Origin: Serinicoccus marinus DSM 15273
GTDB lineage: Bacteria > Actinomycetota > Actinomycetes > Actinomycetales > Dermatophilaceae
Assembly (NCBI RefSeq): GCF_008386315.1
Contig: NZ_CP043808.1
Coordinates: 2,108,001 to 2,172,000, forward strand
Reading direction: 5' to 3'
DNA: 64,000 bases
Positions 29,524 through 38,337 of the stretch are shown in pieces. The notes beneath the pieces are model-generated. The model did not search any database. It was given only the letters and a program-made list of their open reading frames with translations, and was not told the DNA's origin. Positions within the stretch are counted from its first letter, which is position 1, and each line of letters begins with the position of its first letter. The translations under genes and the position numbers were made by a program.

Positions 29524-30060
29524 TCACCCCTCGTCCTCGAGCAACCCGTCCTTCCGGGCCCGCTCGACCAGAGCACGGACGGTCTCGGCGTCCACGCCCT
29601 CGTCGAGGTGCCGGCCGCGGACCTCGGCCGCGCCGAGGTCGCGCCGCTCCTGCTCGGGGACCTCCTCGCGGGCGGGGTTGAGGATCGTGAGCTCCTCCTC
29701 GGTGAGGTGGTGCTGCAGCACCTCGTTCATGGCCTCGACGGCGTCGTCGAACTTCTGCGTGTCCGTGCCGGCGCACTCGAGCAGGTCCAGCAGCGCCTGG
29801 TTGATCTCGGCGTGCTCCTCCTCACCGTGCTCGGCCTCGTGCGCGTCGATGGCGTCCTTGCGCCGCAGCCGGGGGTAGACCTTCTCCTCCTCGGCCTCGC
29901 CGTGGGCGATGAGGACGCTGGCGAAGGCCGCGCGGGCCGCGGCACGGTCGCTGGAGCTGTCGCGCAGGTCGCGCATGAGGGCCTCGAAGAGCCGGTGGTC
30001 GTCGAGGATCAGGTCGACGACGTCGCCGGACACGGGACGCGGGATGGTGTAGTCGCTCAT
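29524..30060 (-). CDS. Hemerythrin HHE-domain protein
   Basis: A 178-residue four-helix protein with the histidine/glutamate pattern of hemerythrin-like domains: LILDDHRLFEALMRDL, LIAHGEAEEEKVYP, HEAEHGEEEHAEINQALLDL, LQHHLTEEELTIL. These bind a di-iron or oxygen-sensing centre. Bacterial relatives have been linked to stress or nitric-oxide handling; nothing here specifies the role. The start is ATG 30060. It lies between rsmD and coaD. Confidence 0.88.
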   Translation of the reverse strand: MSDYTIPRPVSGDVVDLILDDHRLFEALMRDLRDSSSDRAAARAAFASVLIAHGEAEEEKVYPRLRRKDAIDAHEAEHGEEEHAEINQALLDLLECAGTDTQKFDDAVEAMNEVLQHHLTEEELTILNPAREEVPEQERRDLGAAEVRGRHLDEGVDAETVRALVERARKDGLLEDEG

Positions 30061-30085
30061 GCCGCGATCCTCCCAGGGTGGCCGC

Positions 30086-30661
30086 TCAGGCGCCCGCCGG
30101 GCCGGTCGGCTCGGCCAGGTGCAGCGCGGTCTCGCCGTAGCGCCGGGTGTCGAGGTGGCGCAGCGTCTCCGGCCAGGGCGGCCGCGGCGACCGGGCGCTG
30201 CGCTCGACCACGACGAGCGCGTCCGGGTCCAGCCAGCCGCCCGAGCCGAGCGCGTGGAGGACGCCGGCGAGCTCGGCGTCGGGCAGCGGGTAGGGCGGGT
30301 CGAGCAGCGCGAGGTGGTAGGCGTGCCCGCCCGGGCCGGCGGCCAGCACCGGGCCGACCGGACCCACGACCACCTCGACGCCCGGCAGCGCCAGCTCCTC
30401 GGCGCTGCGCCCGATGAGCCGGGCGGTGGCCCGGTGCCGCTCCACGGCGAGCACACGGGCTGCGCCGCGCGAGGCCGCCTCCAGCCCGAGCGCGCCGGAC
30501 CCGGCATACAGGTCCAGCACGGAGCAGCCCTCCAGGTCGAGCAGCGACTCGATCCGGGAGAACATCGCCTCGCGCACCCGGTCGGTGGTGGGCCGGGTGC
30601 CGGCGCCTCGAGGGGTATGCACGGTGCGCCCGCCGGCGCACCCCGCGATGATCCTGGTCAT
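30086..30661 (-). CDS. rsmD: 16S rRNA (guanine966-N2)-methyltransferase RsmD
   Basis: SAM-dependent methyltransferase acting on the 30S subunit. Motifs are TRPTTDRVREAMFS (about 22-35), the SAM loop LDLYAGSGALGLEA (about 49-62) and the catalytic DPPYP (about 120-124). The 191-residue length is standard. It follows recG with 4 bp between them, as in the usual recG-rsmD-coaD order. Confidence 0.94.
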   Translation of the reverse strand: MTRIIAGCAGGRTVHTPRGAGTRPTTDRVREAMFSRIESLLDLEGCSVLDLYAGSGALGLEAASRGAARVLAVERHRATARLIGRSAEELALPGVEVVVGPVGPVLAAGPGGHAYHLALLDPPYPLPDAELAGVLHALGSGGWLDPDALVVVERSARSPRPPWPETLRHLDTRRYGETALHLAEPTGPAGA

Positions 30662-30665
30662 CGCC

Positions 30666-32981
30666 TCACCCCCGCTCCAGGAAGGCGGCGCTGGTCGCGT
30701 CCAGACGGGTCAGTGCGTCGGCCAGCTCGGGATGGCGACTCAGCTCGGGGTCGGACTCCACGGTGCGCCAGGCCGCCTCGTGCGCCTGCACGATGAGGTC
30801 CTCGTCGCGGGCCAGCCGCAGGAAGCGCAGGCCGCTACGGCCGCCGCTCTGGCTGGCGCCGAGGACGTCGCCCTCGCGCCGGCTCTCCAGGTCGATGCGA
30901 GCCAGCTCGAAGCCGTCGGTGGTGGCGGCCACCTGCTCCAGCCGCTCGATCGCGGCGGGGTCCACGCCCTCACCCTGCGTCACGAGCAGCGCCAGCCCGG
31001 GACGACCGCCACGGCCGACCCGCCCCCGCAGCTGGTGCAGCTGGGAGATGCCGAACCGGTCGGCGTCCAGCAGCACCATCGTCGTCGCGTCCGGGACGTC
31101 GACGCCGACCTCGATGACGGTGGTCGAGACCAGGACCTCCACCCGCCCCGCGGCGAAGGCCTGCATGACGGCGTCCTTGTCCTCGGCCGGCATCCGGCCG
31201 TGCAGCACCTCGATCCGCAGGTCGCGCGTCGCCGGCAGCTCGCGCAGGCACCGGGCGACCTGGTGGACCCCGTGCAGCCCGGGCGGTCCGGCGGACCCCT
31301 CCGGCATCTCGAGCAGACCGAGGAGGTCGGCGCCGTCCTCGCCCTGCGGCGCTCCGTGCCCGACCTCTCCGCCCAGCGGCAGGCCCGGACCGTCGGTGCC
31401 CGAGCCCGGCAGGTCCGGGTCGTCCGGATCCCCGATGCGGGGGCACACGACATACACCTGACCGCCACCGCGCACCTCCTCGGCGACCCGTTGCCAGGTG
31501 CGGCGCACCCAGTCGGGGCGTCGACCGTCGACGACGTGACTGCTGATCGGGCGGCGCCCGCCGGGCAGCTCGCGCAACGTGGAGATCTCCATGTCGCCGT
31601 AGACGGTCATCGCCACGGTGCGCGGGATCGGGGTCGCGGTCATGACCAGCACGTGCGGGGAGGTGCCCTCGGGAGCCTTGGCGCGCAGCGCGTCGCGCTG
31701 CTCGACCCCGAACCGGTGCTGCTCGTCGACGACGACCAGACCCAGCTCGGCGAACTGGACGTGCTGCTGGATCAGCGCGTGGGTGCCGACCACGATCCCG
31801 GCCTCGCCCGAGGCGGCGGCCAGCAGCGCCTGCTTGCGGTCCCCCGCCGACTGGCTGCCGGTGAGCAGGGCCAACCGGGTGCCCTCCTCCAGACCGCCGA
31901 GCAGCCCGGCCTCGGCGATCGGGCCGAGCAGCTGGCTGATCGAGCGGTGGTGCTGCGCGGCGAGGACCTCGGTCGGGGCGAGCAGCGCCGCCTGCCCGCC
32001 GGAGTCGACGACGGCGAGCATGGCGAACAGGGCGAGCACGGTCTTGCCCGACCCGACCTCGCCCTGGAGCAGGCGGTGCATGGGGACCTCGCGGGCCAGG
32101 TCGCCGAGGAGCTCGGCGAGGACGGCCTCCTGGCCCTCGGTGAGCGCGAACGGCAGCCGGTCGCGCAGCCGCTGCCCGAGCCCCTGCTCCGCCGGCACCC
32201 GGGGGCGGGCGGGCACCGCCTCGCTGGACCGGCGCACCCGGGCGAGCTGGGCCTGGACCGTGAAGGCCTCGCCGAACTTGAGCCGCCACCGGCCCCTGCG
32301 GTGGTCCGCCTCCGTGCCGGGCCGGTGGACCAACCGGTAGGCCTCGAGCAGGCCGGGCAGACCCACCTGCCGCCGCACCTGCGCGGGGACCGGGTCCGGC
32401 AGCTCGTCGAGCTGGTGGAAGACCAGGTCGAGGCACTGGCCGTGGACGATGGGTGACAGACCCTTGGTCGCGGTGTAGACCGGGACCAGACCGTCGAGGA
32501 GCCACTGCGCCCCGCCCTCGCCGCCCTCGCTCAGCGTGGCGTAGTCCGGGTGGGTCAGCTGCAGCGTGTCGCGCCACACCCCCACCTGCCCGGAGCAGAC
32601 GACCCGGACCCCGGTTCGGAGCCGGTCCTGGTGCCCGTAGGGCTTGAAGAAGGTCAGCTGGATCGTCCCGCCCGCGTCGTCCGCGACGTCCACGACGAGC
32701 CGGCGGCCGCGCCGGTTGCGCATCTGGTGGGTGGTCGCGGTGCGCACCGTCCCCACGACCACGACGTCCTCGCCGTGCGGCAGGTCGCGGAAGGCCGTGG
32801 GCCGGGTGGGGTCGAGGTAGGTGCGGGGCAACCAGTCGAGCAGCTGGCCCACGGTCCTGATCCCCCGCGCCCGCTGCAGCGTCTGCGCACTGGCCCCGAC
32901 GAGGTCGCGCAGCCCGAAGTCGAGCGGGTTGCCCTCGCCGTCGGCCACGGGGCGCAGGTGGGCGCGTCCGGCGCCCGCCAT
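30666..32981 (-). CDS. recG: ATP-dependent DNA helicase RecG
   Basis: Branch-migrating helicase for stalled-fork and Holliday-junction processing. The N-terminal wedge/OB-fold domain (about 50-190) precedes the helicase core with GEVGSGKTVLAL (Walker A), VVDEQHRFG (DExH), TATPIPRT and QLRGRVGRGGRPG. About 60 Gly/Pro/Asp-rich residues are inserted after CPRIGDP in the second helicase domain, longer than usual. ATG 32981 overlaps the stop of the FakA-like gene by one base (TGATG); GTG 32984 is possible. Confidence 0.94.
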   Translation of the reverse strand: MAGAGRAHLRPVADGEGNPLDFGLRDLVGASAQTLQRARGIRTVGQLLDWLPRTYLDPTRPTAFRDLPHGEDVVVVGTVRTATTHQMRNRRGRRLVVDVADDAGGTIQLTFFKPYGHQDRLRTGVRVVCSGQVGVWRDTLQLTHPDYATLSEGGEGGAQWLLDGLVPVYTATKGLSPIVHGQCLDLVFHQLDELPDPVPAQVRRQVGLPGLLEAYRLVHRPGTEADHRRGRWRLKFGEAFTVQAQLARVRRSSEAVPARPRVPAEQGLGQRLRDRLPFALTEGQEAVLAELLGDLAREVPMHRLLQGEVGSGKTVLALFAMLAVVDSGGQAALLAPTEVLAAQHHRSISQLLGPIAEAGLLGGLEEGTRLALLTGSQSAGDRKQALLAAASGEAGIVVGTHALIQQHVQFAELGLVVVDEQHRFGVEQRDALRAKAPEGTSPHVLVMTATPIPRTVAMTVYGDMEISTLRELPGGRRPISSHVVDGRRPDWVRRTWQRVAEEVRGGGQVYVVCPRIGDPDDPDLPGSGTDGPGLPLGGEVGHGAPQGEDGADLLGLLEMPEGSAGPPGLHGVHQVARCLRELPATRDLRIEVLHGRMPAEDKDAVMQAFAAGRVEVLVSTTVIEVGVDVPDATTMVLLDADRFGISQLHQLRGRVGRGGRPGLALLVTQGEGVDPAAIERLEQVAATTDGFELARIDLESRREGDVLGASQSGGRSGLRFLRLARDEDLIVQAHEAAWRTVESDPELSRHPELADALTRLDATSAAFLERG

Positions 32982-34641
32982 CACTCGACCCCCAGCAGCA
33001 CGGTATAGGTGGGCTGGCCCCCGTCCAGCACGCTCTGCTCGACCTCGCTGCCCGCGCAGCGGTCGGCGAGGGCCTGCGCCATGACGTCGCGGACCTGTCG
33101 TCGGCGTCCTCCCCGAGCAGCGCCGTCAGCAGCTCGACCCCGTCGTGCCAGATCGTGTCGAGCACCCACCGCGCGGCAGGCTCCAGGTCGTCCTCGACGG
33201 CGACGATCGCGTGGTCCACGATGCCCAGCCACTGGCCCGGTCGGCACGGACCGACCGGGGTCTCGGCCGCCCGGTCGGCGCGGGTGAGCGCACCCCCGTG
33301 CACCGCCGAGGCCGCCGCCGTCATCGCGTCCAGGACCGGCCCCAACCGGCCTGCCGGGTCGAGCACGGCGAGCGCGGCCAGGCCCTCCAGGAGGGTGCGG
33401 GTCGGCACGACCTCGACCTCCAGGCCCTCGCGCCGCGCCTCCGCGGCGGCGGCGCGGGCGACCATGAGCGTGTCGCCGTCGTTGGGCAGGATGACGACCG
33501 ACGCACCGGTGCTGGCGCGCACCGCGGCGAGCAGCTCTCCGGTCGGGGCGCGACGACGCGGACCGCTGGGCACCAGCACGGCGCCGCCGTCCGACATCAG
33601 CCGGGTCACCCCGTCGCCGAGGGCGCACGAGACCACTCCGATGCCCTGCGGCAGGGGCGAGACCGGGTGCGGGTGCTCACGTCCCTCCGTGCCGTCTCCG
33701 GGGCTCAGCGACGTCTGCCGCACCTCGCTGACGACCCCCGCCAGCCCTCCGGCCTCGATGGCCGCGGCGGTGTCCTCCTCCTCGACGTGCGCGTGGACCT
33801 GGAACTCTGCGGGGCCACCCGCGACGGCGACGGAGTCCCCGAGATGCGTCAGGTGGGCCCGCAGCCGCTCGGCGCGCTCGGGGTCGCTGCCGCTCAGGAG
33901 GTACATCACCTCGACGGCCTCCTCCGACGTCGTGCCCCGACCCGAGGTCGGCCCGGGCGTCGCGGCCCACCAGTGCGGCACCTCGCCGTCCGCGCCGGCG
34001 GGGCGCTCGTCGAGGACGGCGTGCAGCGCCTCGACGACGAGGACCAGCCCTGCCCCGCCGGCGTCGACCACGCCCGCGTCGCGCAGCTCGGGCAGCTGCT
34101 CGGGAGTGCGTGCCAGGGCGCGCTGCGCCGCCTCCAGCGCCGCGTCGACGACCACGAGGACGTCCTGCGCGCCCTCGTCGACCGCGCCCCGGGCGCCGAC
34201 CGCGGCCGCCCGGGCGACGGTGAGGATGGTGCCCTCCACGGGTGCGGCGAGCGCCTCCCACGCGCTGCGCGAGGCGGACTCGAAGGCGTCGGCGACCTCG
34301 CGCGGGCCGGCCACGTCGACGTCGGGGGCCACCGCGTCGGCCAGCCCGCGGGTGAGCTGGGCCAGGATGACGCCCGAGTTGCCGCGGGCCGCCAGGAGCA
34401 TGCCCCGCGCGATGAGGGCGAGCCCCTCCCGGAGCCGGTCGGTGCCGCCGCCGCTCTCGAAACGCACCCGCACGTGCTCCAGCGCGCCGTCGAGGGTGAG
34501 GTACATGTTGGTGCCGGTGTCGCCGTCCGCCACCGGGAAGACGTTGAGCGCGTCGACCTGCTCCCGCGCCGCCGCCAGCGACAGCCGCGCGGTGACCGCC
34601 CAGCGGCGGGCGGTCACGAGGTCGAGCGCGGGTCCGGGCAC
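32981..34641 (-). CDS. DAK/FakA-like kinase-family protein (one-base frameshift as read)
   Basis: The N-terminal DhaL-like domain carries the nucleotide/Mg site [18 protein letters not shown] (about 31-48) and [13 protein letters not shown]. It is followed by a central domain and a C-terminal DegV/FakB-facing part with [12 protein letters not shown]. This is the architecture of fatty-acid kinase subunit FakA (YloV), which phosphorylates FakB-bound fatty acids. The frame breaks near 33095-33100: one extra base after GEDAD restores [13 protein letters not shown] and the natural end TYTVLLGVE. As read, the N-terminal piece runs past into unrelated sequence. TAGGTT 6 nt before the GTG suggests a leaderless start. 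It is upstream of recG, its common neighbour. Confidence 0.85.
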
Positions 34642-34736
34642 GGCACCAACCTAGTGCCCGGCGCCGACGCCGTCCGCGGCGCCACAGGCATACCGTGGAG
34701 GTGCGGCGACGCACGGTCGTCGTCCGCCGCGATGAT

Positions 34737-34766
34737 TTGGGCGCCGTGTCGCGGTTCCGGTACGCT
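34737..34766 (+). promoter_or_regulatory. Promoter of rpmB
   Basis: TTGGGC (34737-34742) and TACGCT (34761-34766) separated by 18 bp resemble a housekeeping sigma promoter, about 70 nt upstream of the rpmB start, which has its own Shine-Dalgarno AGGAG. Confidence 0.55.
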
Positions 34767-34835
34767 GGACCGGTTGCCCGCGCCGCGCTGCTGCGGGCCC
34801 GAGACCTTTCACCGGACGACCTTCAGGAGAACACC

Positions 34836-35021
34836 GTGGCTGCCACTTGCGACGTCTGCGGCAAGGGACCGAGCTTCGGTCACAGCATCTCGCACTCGCA
34901 CCGCCGCACCAAGCGCCGCTGGAACCCGAACATCCAGCGTGTCCGCACCACCGCGGGCGGCACCGCCAAGCGGATGAACGTCTGCACCTCCTGCCTCAAG
35001 GCGGGCAAGGTCACCCGCTGA
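34836..35021 (+). CDS. rpmB: 50S ribosomal protein bL28
   Basis: 61 residues. [20 protein letters not shown] at the N terminus with CxxC, and [12 protein letters not shown] at the C terminus give the four-cysteine zinc form of L28. It starts at GTG 34836 with AGGAG 6 nt upstream. Divergent from the FakA-like gene and convergent with thiL. Confidence 0.97.
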   Translation: MAATCDVCGKGPSFGHSISHSHRRTKRRWNPNIQRVRTTAGGTAKRMNVCTSCLKAGKVTR

Positions 35022-35029
35022 CCCTCCGC

Positions 35030-35081
35030 TGACGGCAGGTTGCCGTCATCTGCCGGCGCTCCTCGTCAGGGGGGCGCCGGC
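35030..35081. terminator. Two stem-loops between convergent rpmB and thiL
   Basis: TGACGGCA-GGT-TGCCGTCA (35030-35048) is a perfect 8-bp hairpin; GCCGGCGC (35052-35059) pairs with GCGCCGGC (35074-35081). No long T tract follows either. The position between two convergent genes supports a terminator role. Confidence 0.55.
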
Positions 35082-35115
35082 TCTGCTGTGCCCGGCGGCA
35101 GCACCGGTCCCGGTC

Positions 35116-36159
35116 TCAGCCGCCGAAATGGTCCCAGCCGCCGCCGTCCGGGTCCAGGGCCTGCTCCCCCAGCCGCACGGTCGGCTCCCCCTGCACCTGC
35201 TCGGCACCCCCGAGGACGACCCACCCCGTCGGCACCGCGCCGACCGGGAAGGTCGCGAGCAGCTCGTGCTCCTCACCGCCGCCGAGCACGGCGCGCCGGG
35301 CCGCCTCCAGCCCCAGCTCGGGCGCGAGCCGGGCGGCGAGGTCGTCGACGGCCGCCTCGTCCAGCAAGAGGTCGACGCCGCTGGCGCGCGCCACCCGACC
35401 CCCGTCGCGGCCCAGCCCGTCCGAGACGTCGATCATCGCCGTGGCCCCGGCGAGCGCCGCCACCGGACCCTGCTCGAGGTCCACCCACGGCCGGAGGTGG
35501 TGGTCGACCCAGCGGCCCTGGCGCGCCCCGGCCCGGAGCTGCTCGAACCCCGCGTGGGAGCGACCCAGCGGTCCGGACACCGCGAGGACGTCGCCCGGTC
35601 GGGCGCCGCTGCGCAGCACCGCACCCGGTATGCCCTCGGCCAGCTCCCCGAGCGCCGTCACCGACACTGCGACCACCCCCGGGCCGGCGGCGCTGAGGTC
35701 GCCCCCGACGACGGGGACCCCGGCGCGGGAGCAGGCGCGGGCGAGCCCGGTCGTGAGGTCGCGGCACCAGGCGAGCGGCAGCTCCCGATCGCAGAGCAGG
35801 GTCACCAGCACCCCCGTCCCCCGGCCGCCCATCGAGGCCAGGTCGGCGAGGTTCTGGGTGACGATCTTCTCGCCCACGTCCTGACCGGTCGACCACGCGT
35901 CCAGCCAGTCCTGACCACGCACCATCGTGTCCGTGGTCGCCAGGACGGCGCCGGTGTGCACGCGCAGGTGGGCGGTGTCGTCGCCCGGCCCGACGACGAC
36001 GTCGCGCAGGCTCTCCGCGGCCGCCCCGTGCTCGGCGAGCACGCCGAAGACCTCGCCGAGGATGCCGCGCTCCCCCACCTCGCCGACGGTCCGCCCGCCC
36101 TCGCCCACCTCGCCGACGGTTCGCCCGCCCTCGCCCGGAGGCTCGCTCGTGCTGCTCAC
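35116..36159 (-). CDS. thiL: Thiamine-monophosphate kinase ThiL
   Basis: ATP-dependent kinase making thiamine diphosphate from thiamine phosphate. The 347-residue protein has GPGDDTAHLRV, TTDTMVRGQDW (normally TTD..VEGVHF), NLADLASMGG, VVGGDLSAAG and MIDVSDGLGRD, in the expected order. ATG/GTG choice: GTG 36159 follows TACCGT by 6 nt (leaderless). The first 30 residues include a direct repeat GEGGRTVGEV x2 that precedes the conserved fold. It is divergent from the AsnC-type gene. Confidence 0.93.
   Translation of the reverse strand: MSSTSEPPGEGGRTVGEVGEGGRTVGEVGERGILGEVFGVLAEHGAAAESLRDVVVGPGDDTAHLRVHTGAVLATTDTMVRGQDWLDAWSTGQDVGEKIVTQNLADLASMGGRGTGVLVTLLCDRELPLAWCRDLTTGLARACSRAGVPVVGGDLSAAGPGVVAVSVTALGELAEGIPGAVLRSGARPGDVLAVSGPLGRSHAGFEQLRAGARQGRWVDHHLRPWVDLEQGPVAALAGATAMIDVSDGLGRDGGRVARASGVDLLLDEAAVDDLAARLAPELGLEAARRAVLGGGEEHELLATFPVGAVPTGWVVLGGAEQVQGEPTVRLGEQALDPDGGGWDHFGG
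36076..36135 (-). repeat. 30-bp direct duplication in the thiL N terminus
   Basis: Two 30-bp units (36076-36105, 36106-36135) differ at one base and encode GEGGRTVGEV twice in the nonconserved leader of ThiL. This looks like a recent slippage event tolerated because it lies outside the enzyme fold. Confidence 0.8.
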
Positions 36160-36202
36160 CCCCGCACGGTAGCCTCCGTGCAACCGAGCAGGAGGCAGCA
36201 CC

Positions 36203-36436
36203 GTGGTCAAGGCATACATCCTCGTCCAGACCGAGGTCGGCGTCTCCGCGCGCGTCACCCGGGCGATCCGCGAGCTCGACGGCGTCCAGAGCGCCGAGGA
36301 CGTGGCCGGTCCCTACGACGTCATCGTGCAGGTGCAGGCACCGACGGTGCAGGAGCTGGGCCGCGGCGTCATCGCGCACGTCCTGGCGGTGCCCGGGATC
36401 ACCCGCACCACGACGTGCACAGTCGTCGAGCTCTGA
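36203..36436 (+). CDS. Stand-alone Lrp/AsnC ligand-binding (RAM) domain protein
   Basis: 77 residues with no DNA-binding helix-turn-helix. The sequence KAYILVQTEVGVSARVTRAI begins the RAM fold, and VAGPYDVIVQVQA is the beta-alpha core of AsnC ligand-binding domains. Proteins of this type form oligomers and may sense amino acids. It starts at GTG 36203 with AGGAGG upstream. The DUF3515 gene overlaps its 3' end. Confidence 0.85.
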   Translation: MVKAYILVQTEVGVSARVTRAIRELDGVQSAEDVAGPYDVIVQVQAPTVQELGRGVIAHVLAVPGITRTTTCTVVEL

Positions 36437-36897
36437 GGCCGCGGGCCGGGCTGCTGGCGGCCGCGCTCGGGCTGGTCTCGCTCACGGCGTGCGGCGAGGG
36501 CGCGGTGCGCGCGGTCCCCTTCGACGCCTCCGACTCCGCGGTATGCCTGGAGGTCGCCGCCCGGTGGCCCGGGACGATCGGTCCCTACGAGGCGCGGGTG
36601 ACCGCGGTGCAGTCCGAGGGGGTCGCGGCCTGGGGCGAACCGCCGATCGTCGCCCGGTGCGGCAAGGCGCCGCCCGGGCCGACGACCGACCCCTGCATCG
36701 ACGTCGGCGGGGTCGACTGGGTCGCGACGGTGCTCGACGACGGCGGCACGATGTTCACGACCTACGGACGGGACCCGGCGATCGAGGTCCTCGTGCCGGA
36801 GAGCTACGACAGCCACCCGCTGCTCCTGCCGCCGCTGGACGACGCCGCCCGGGTGGTCCCGCAGACGCTGGGCGAGTGCTCCTCGCCGCAGGGCTGA
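36415..36897 (+). CDS. DUF3515 family lipoprotein
   Basis: A 160-residue exported lipoprotein: basic n-region (HSRRALRPR), hydrophobic stretch, and lipobox SLTAC with the acylated Cys at about residue 26. The body has paired cysteines (CLEVAARWP, ARCGKAPPG, PCIDVGGVDWV, GECSSP), as in actinobacterial DUF3515 proteins. GTG 36415 was chosen because it gives a complete signal peptide; it overlaps the preceding gene by 22 nt. It is convergent with ddl. The family is usually found beside ddl and thiL, as here. Confidence 0.8.
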   Translation: MHSRRALRPRAGLLAAALGLVSLTACGEGAVRAVPFDASDSAVCLEVAARWPGTIGPYEARVTAVQSEGVAAWGEPPIVARCGKAPPGPTTDPCIDVGGVDWVATVLDDGGTMFTTYGRDPAIEVLVPESYDSHPLLLPPLDDAARVVPQTLGECSSPQG

Positions 36898-36936
36898 CCG
36901 GCGGCGGTCTGCCGCTGCGCCGGCCTTGCCTGAGGC

Positions 36937-38121
36937 TCAGCGCAGACCGAGCGGACGCTCCAGCGCCAGCGTGATGAGCTCGTCGACCAGCTCGGGGTAG
37001 GAGACGCCCGAGGCCGCCCAGGCCTGGGGGTACATCGAGTAGGGCGTGAAGCCGGGCATGGTGTTGATCTCGTTGAGCACCACCTCGCCGCGCGGCGTGA
37101 CGAAGAAGTCCACGCGGGAGAGCCCCTCCGCGTCGGCGGCCTCGAAGGCGAGCGCAGCGATCCGGCGGATCTCGTCGCGGACGTCGTCCGGGATGTCCGC
37201 GGGGGCGGTGATCTGCACGCTGGCCTCGTCGAGGTACTTCGCCTCGAAGTCGTAGAAGTCGTGCCCGCCGCTGACGACGATCTCCCCGCACTCGCTGACT
37301 CTGGGCAGCGCCGAGCCGCGCCCGCCGAGCACGCCGCACTCGATCTCGCGCCCGTCGATGCCCTGCTCGACGAGCACCTTGGGGTCGTGGTCGCGGGCCT
37401 TCTCGATCGCGACCTCGAGCTCCTCCGGGCGCTCCACCTTGGCGACGCCCACCGACGAGCCGGCCCGCGCGGGCTTGACGAAGACCGGGAAGAGCAGGGC
37501 GCTCGCGGCCTCCAGCGCCGCCTCGCGGTCTCGCTGCCACTGCCGGTCGGTGATGACGGCATACGGCGCCACCGGCAGCCCGGCAGCGGCGAAGACCACC
37601 TTCATGACGTGCTTGTCCATCATCGCGGCGGAGGCCAGGACACCGCAGCCGACGTAGGGCAGGTCGGCGAGCTCCAGCATCCCCTGGATGGTGCCGTCCT
37701 CCCCGAACGGCCCGTGCAGCAGCGGGAAGACGACGTCGACCTCGCCGAGGGAGTGCACCTGACCGTCGCGACCGGTCCAGGTCCACTCGTGGTCCACTCC
37801 GCCGAGCGGCACGAAGACCTGACGCCCGGTGTCCTGCACCTGCGGCAGCCGCCCGTCCCGGATCTCCAGCGCCTCCGGGTCGTCCTCGACGAGCACCCAG
37901 TGCCCTTCGCGGGTGATGCCCACCGGCACGACGGCATACCGCTCACGATCCAGCGCCCGGAGCACGCTGGCCGCGGTGGCGCAGGAGATCGCGTGCTCGT
38001 CCGAGCGCCCGCCGAAGACGAGGGCCACACGGTGCCGGGTGTCGGCGGACCGCTGCGTGCCGGCGCTGGTGTCCTCGTCGGGGCTCACGGCGGGGTCGGT
38101 GCGCTGGGTGGGGGCATCCAT
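36937..38121 (-). CDS. ddl: D-alanine--D-alanine ligase Ddl
   Basis: ATP-grasp ligase that makes the D-Ala-D-Ala end of peptidoglycan precursors. The 394-residue protein has VALVFGGRSDEHAIS near residue 32, LPYVGCGVLASAAMMDK, the ATP-grasp lysine region FVKPARAGSSVGVAKV, and the C-terminal FVTPRGEVVLNEINTMPGF with the metal ligands. The first 28 residues are a poorly conserved leader. gpsA lies upstream on the same strand after a hairpin. Confidence 0.95.
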   Translation of the reverse strand: MDAPTQRTDPAVSPDEDTSAGTQRSADTRHRVALVFGGRSDEHAISCATAASVLRALDRERYAVVPVGITREGHWVLVEDDPEALEIRDGRLPQVQDTGRQVFVPLGGVDHEWTWTGRDGQVHSLGEVDVVFPLLHGPFGEDGTIQGMLELADLPYVGCGVLASAAMMDKHVMKVVFAAAGLPVAPYAVITDRQWQRDREAALEAASALLFPVFVKPARAGSSVGVAKVERPEELEVAIEKARDHDPKVLVEQGIDGREIECGVLGGRGSALPRVSECGEIVVSGGHDFYDFEAKYLDEASVQITAPADIPDDVRDEIRRIAALAFEAADAEGLSRVDFFVTPRGEVVLNEINTMPGFTPYSMYPQAWAASGVSYPELVDELITLALERPLGLR

Positions 38122-38243
38122 ATCGGGACGAGCCTAACCAGTGAGGGGCGGGCCACCCCGCAGACCCACCGGGCACGACCTCCGACGCGTGAGGGCCGCT
38201 CTCCAGGTCGTCTCCGGGCCGGTTCGTCCACCGGGCGCCTCGA

Positions 38244-38283
38244 CGTCAGATCGGAGCCTCCTCGAGGAGGCGCCGATCTGACG
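38244..38283. terminator. 40-nt hairpin between gpsA and ddl
   Basis: CGTCAGATCGG and its complement enclose the self-complementary GCCTCCTCGAGGAGGC, with a single A/G mismatch, giving about 19 paired bases per arm. There is no T tract on either strand. It probably separates gpsA from ddl transcription. Confidence 0.55.
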
Positions 38284-38337
38284 AACCGGCTCGCAGTGCT
38301 CCCCCGGGGCGCGTCGGAGTGAGACCGACACGGCTCG

